Virus record (IMG/VR): IMGVR_UViG_3300047374_000165
Location: 1 to 21,973 of that record
DNA length: 21,973 nt
Reading direction: 5' to 3' (one strand)
DNA from: a virus
The position numbers were made by a program, and so were the translations under genes. Position 1 is the first letter of the stretch. The number at the start of each line of letters is the position of its first letter. This document shows, piece after piece, positions 20,937 through 21,973 of the stretch. The notes below the pieces were generated by a model. The model worked only from the letters and a program-made list of their open reading frames with translations. It was not told the origin of the DNA and did not search any database.

Positions 20937-21168
20937 CAATTGGTTTCGCGATCAAGTAGACACCGACCGCACTGGGGACATCACAGAATGGATACTCACT
21001 GCAAAGCAATCGAAACTTTGCAATGTAGTGAATAGACTGTTCGAACTCACCGTTGGCAGGACATCGAACGACACACTGTTCGCCACGGTCTTCAATGACC
21101 TCACCGATACGAGGCGCATACATTGCACCAGAAACAATCTCAACTGAACGACCTTTTAAATTTTCCAT
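20920..21168 (-). CDS. Hypothetical beta-rich protein (82 aa)
   Basis: Start at the ATG at 21168 with GGAGAG four bases upstream; an in-frame GTG at 21180 overlaps that site and is less likely. The product (MENLKGRSVEIVSGAMYAPR, IGEVIEDRGEQCVVRCPANG, then YIAKFRLLCSEYPFCDV) reads like a small beta barrel with four Cys. First gene behind the promoter at 21196-21224. No family recognised. Confidence 0.74.
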   Translation of the reverse strand: MENLKGRSVEIVSGAMYAPRIGEVIEDRGEQCVVRCPANGEFEQSIHYIAKFRLLCSEYPFCDVPSAVGVYLIAKPIVEECA

Positions 21169-21195
21169 AACTCTCTCCACTCACTCAACACAGAC

Positions 21196-21224
21196 ATTAT
21201 CTCACATGTTTAGAAAATATGCAA
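21196..21224 (-). promoter_or_regulatory. Sigma70-type early promoter
   Basis: TTGCAT (21224-21219), a 17-base spacer and GATAAT (21201-21196) on the minus strand. Start expected near 21189, about 20 bases before the ATG at 21168. Drives the genes 21168 to 19655. Confidence 0.72.
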
Positions 21225-21255
21225 GAGTTATTTTTGGTAATAAGTCACAAAGTGT

Positions 21256-21315
21256 AAAAATAGGGGAGCGGTCCACTTACCTGTCAGTCGGAATCTTCGA
21301 AAGACCGACTCCCCT
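21256..21315 (-). terminator. Terminator with large structured loop
   Basis: On the minus strand AGGGGAG-UC-GGUC (21315-21303) can pair with GACC-G-CUCCCCU (21273-21262), followed by AUUUUUA. It lies six bases after the stop of the 154-residue gene. An alternative hairpin AGTCGG/CCGACT (21286-21291 with 21305-21310) extended by TCTT/AAGA shares bases with the terminator stem, so the two folds exclude each other in part. Confidence 0.7.
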
Positions 21316-21321
21316 CTTAAA

Positions 21322-21786
21322 CTATTGATCAACGAATCCAGATCCGTCACACATGTAACAATCTTCGTCCGCATAATCGTCGTAACCTATTCCCCCACAC
21401 TCTGGGCAAGTTTCATCGAGATCCTCATCGGAGTAGTCGAACATGTCTTCGGTGTTCTCCATCGTCATCAGCTGAGGATTGTAGGTCACCATCTTGGTGG
21501 TCATCTCCACGATGCGATCGATCGCGTGATGAAAGAAATCACCGTCGTAGTTGCCTTCATAGAGACGACCTGTAGTGTAGGGTAAGACGTACTCGAACAA
21601 CTCCTTGTCGATCGCACCCTTCTCACGTAGGAACTTCAGGGCACCAGACGTGTTGTTGCCCATACCGTTGTTGTAGAAGTCGTAACGCAGACGACCTGCA
21701 GCACGGATCATCTCACCCGCAACTGTCGCGGCGTTACCTTCGCGAGGAACCAACTCCTCCCAGATTCGTTCAAACGTAGCACTCAT
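21322..21786 (-). CDS. Hypothetical protein with DnaJ-type zinc-binding tail (154 aa)
   Basis: Residues 1-110 are helical (FERIWEELVPREGNAATVAG, AAGRLRYDFYNNGMGNNTSG) with no recognised family. The end carries two CxxCxGxG-like units, C127-PE-C130-GGIG and C143-YM-C146-DGSG, which would bind one zinc ion as in DnaJ central domains; single pairs like this occur in many small phage proteins. Start ATG 21786 has AAGGGGAG six bases upstream. A DnaJ-like tail might contact unfolded proteins or host chaperones, but this is only a suggestion. It is followed by a terminator. Confidence 0.8.
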   Translation of the reverse strand: MSATFERIWEELVPREGNAATVAGEMIRAAGRLRYDFYNNGMGNNTSGALKFLREKGAIDKELFEYVLPYTTGRLYEGNYDGDFFHHAIDRIVEMTTKMVTYNPQLMTMENTEDMFDYSDEDLDETCPECGGIGYDDYADEDCYMCDGSGFVDQ

Positions 21787-21890
21787 CGTGTTCTCCCCTT
21801 TAGTAGAGCATGAATTGCTTTTGCTTCCTTACCTTTGATGCGACGATCCTTGTCAATCTGCTTCTGAACTGCTTCCTTGTTATACTTCAT
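21783..21890 (-). CDS. Small basic hypothetical protein (35 aa)
   Basis: ATG at 21890 overlaps the upstream stop (ATGA) and its TGA overlaps the next start (ATGA). The product MKYNKEAVQKQIDKDRRIKG and KEAKAIHALLKGRTR is basic and helical. The double overlap supports translation; no family recognised. Confidence 0.62.
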   Translation of the reverse strand: MKYNKEAVQKQIDKDRRIKGKEAKAIHALLKGRTR

Positions 21891-21973
21891 TCTACCACAA
21901 CCTCCACACGGTTATCAAAATCACGACCAGCCATCTGAAAGGGGACATACATGATACGACCCACACGTTGCAT
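21887..21973 (-). CDS. Short hypothetical protein, possibly cut by window edge (28 aa visible)
   Basis: The frame ends at 21887 with a TGA that overlaps the next ATG. The visible peptide MQRVGRIMYVPFQMAGRDFD and NRVEVVVE may be complete (its first codon is ATG at the very edge) or the end of a longer protein. Too short to assign. Confidence 0.5.
   Translation of the reverse strand: MQRVGRIMYVPFQMAGRDFDNRVEVVVE

Overview
The window is part of the genome of a T4-like tailed phage (contractile tail, very likely of the marine/cyanophage-like branch). Recognisable proteins include the baseplate genes 6, 25, 5, 27, 53, 48 and 26, the head-completion protein gp4, a tape measure protein, the single-stranded DNA binding protein gp32 and the late-transcription co-activator gp33. 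Five exact copies of the T4 late promoter box TATAAATA sit in front of structural genes or gene 32. The small, tightly packed genes on the right have host-type TTGACA/TATAAT promoters. No integrase, insertion sequence, tRNA or CRISPR array was seen. The host cannot be named from this sequence.

Layout. (1) Positions 1-10391, minus strand, late: gp48 > gp53 > gp27 > gp5 > coiled-coil fibre > 581-residue coiled-coil protein > gp25 > gp6 > 316-residue structural protein > start of another structural protein (cut by the window edge). Most neighbours overlap as TAATG or ATGA. (2) Positions 10392-10446: two opposed late promoters whose melting regions overlap. (3) Positions 10447-14791, plus strand, late: gp4, a conserved unknown, a tail-tube-like protein, gp26-like hub protein with a -1 frameshift extension, and the tape measure. 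(4) A hairpin terminator near 14800 serves both converging operons. (5) Positions 14822-16343, minus strand: a small membrane-anchored protein, gp32 and gp33. (6) Positions 16336-21973, minus strand, early: about 17 small, mostly unknown genes, two of them with HExxH zinc-protease motifs, driven by five sigma70-type promoters.

How the parts fit. Early host-RNA-polymerase transcripts reach gp33 (and probably gp32). gp33, with a sigma-like gp55 and the clamp gp45 encoded elsewhere, would then activate the TATAAATA promoters, which drive tail and head completion genes and a second transcript of gene 32.

The two observations I consider most worth following are: (a) a highly structured 5' leader RNA of about 110 bases (minus strand, 19606-19496; 12-bp closing stem plus five hairpins, with two helices that need G-U pairs and so fit only the transcribed strand), followed by a hairpin that covers the Shine-Dalgarno of the next gene; and (b) a -1 programmed frameshift signal (U UUU UUU just before UAG at 12927, with an internal Shine-Dalgarno upstream) that would fuse the gp26-like protein to a 61-residue conserved-looking extension lacking its own start, directly upstream of the tape measure gene, as in the G/GT tail chaperones of other phages. 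A third pattern is that three late promoters are built into the stop codon of the preceding gene in the same way (GTA TAA ATA).
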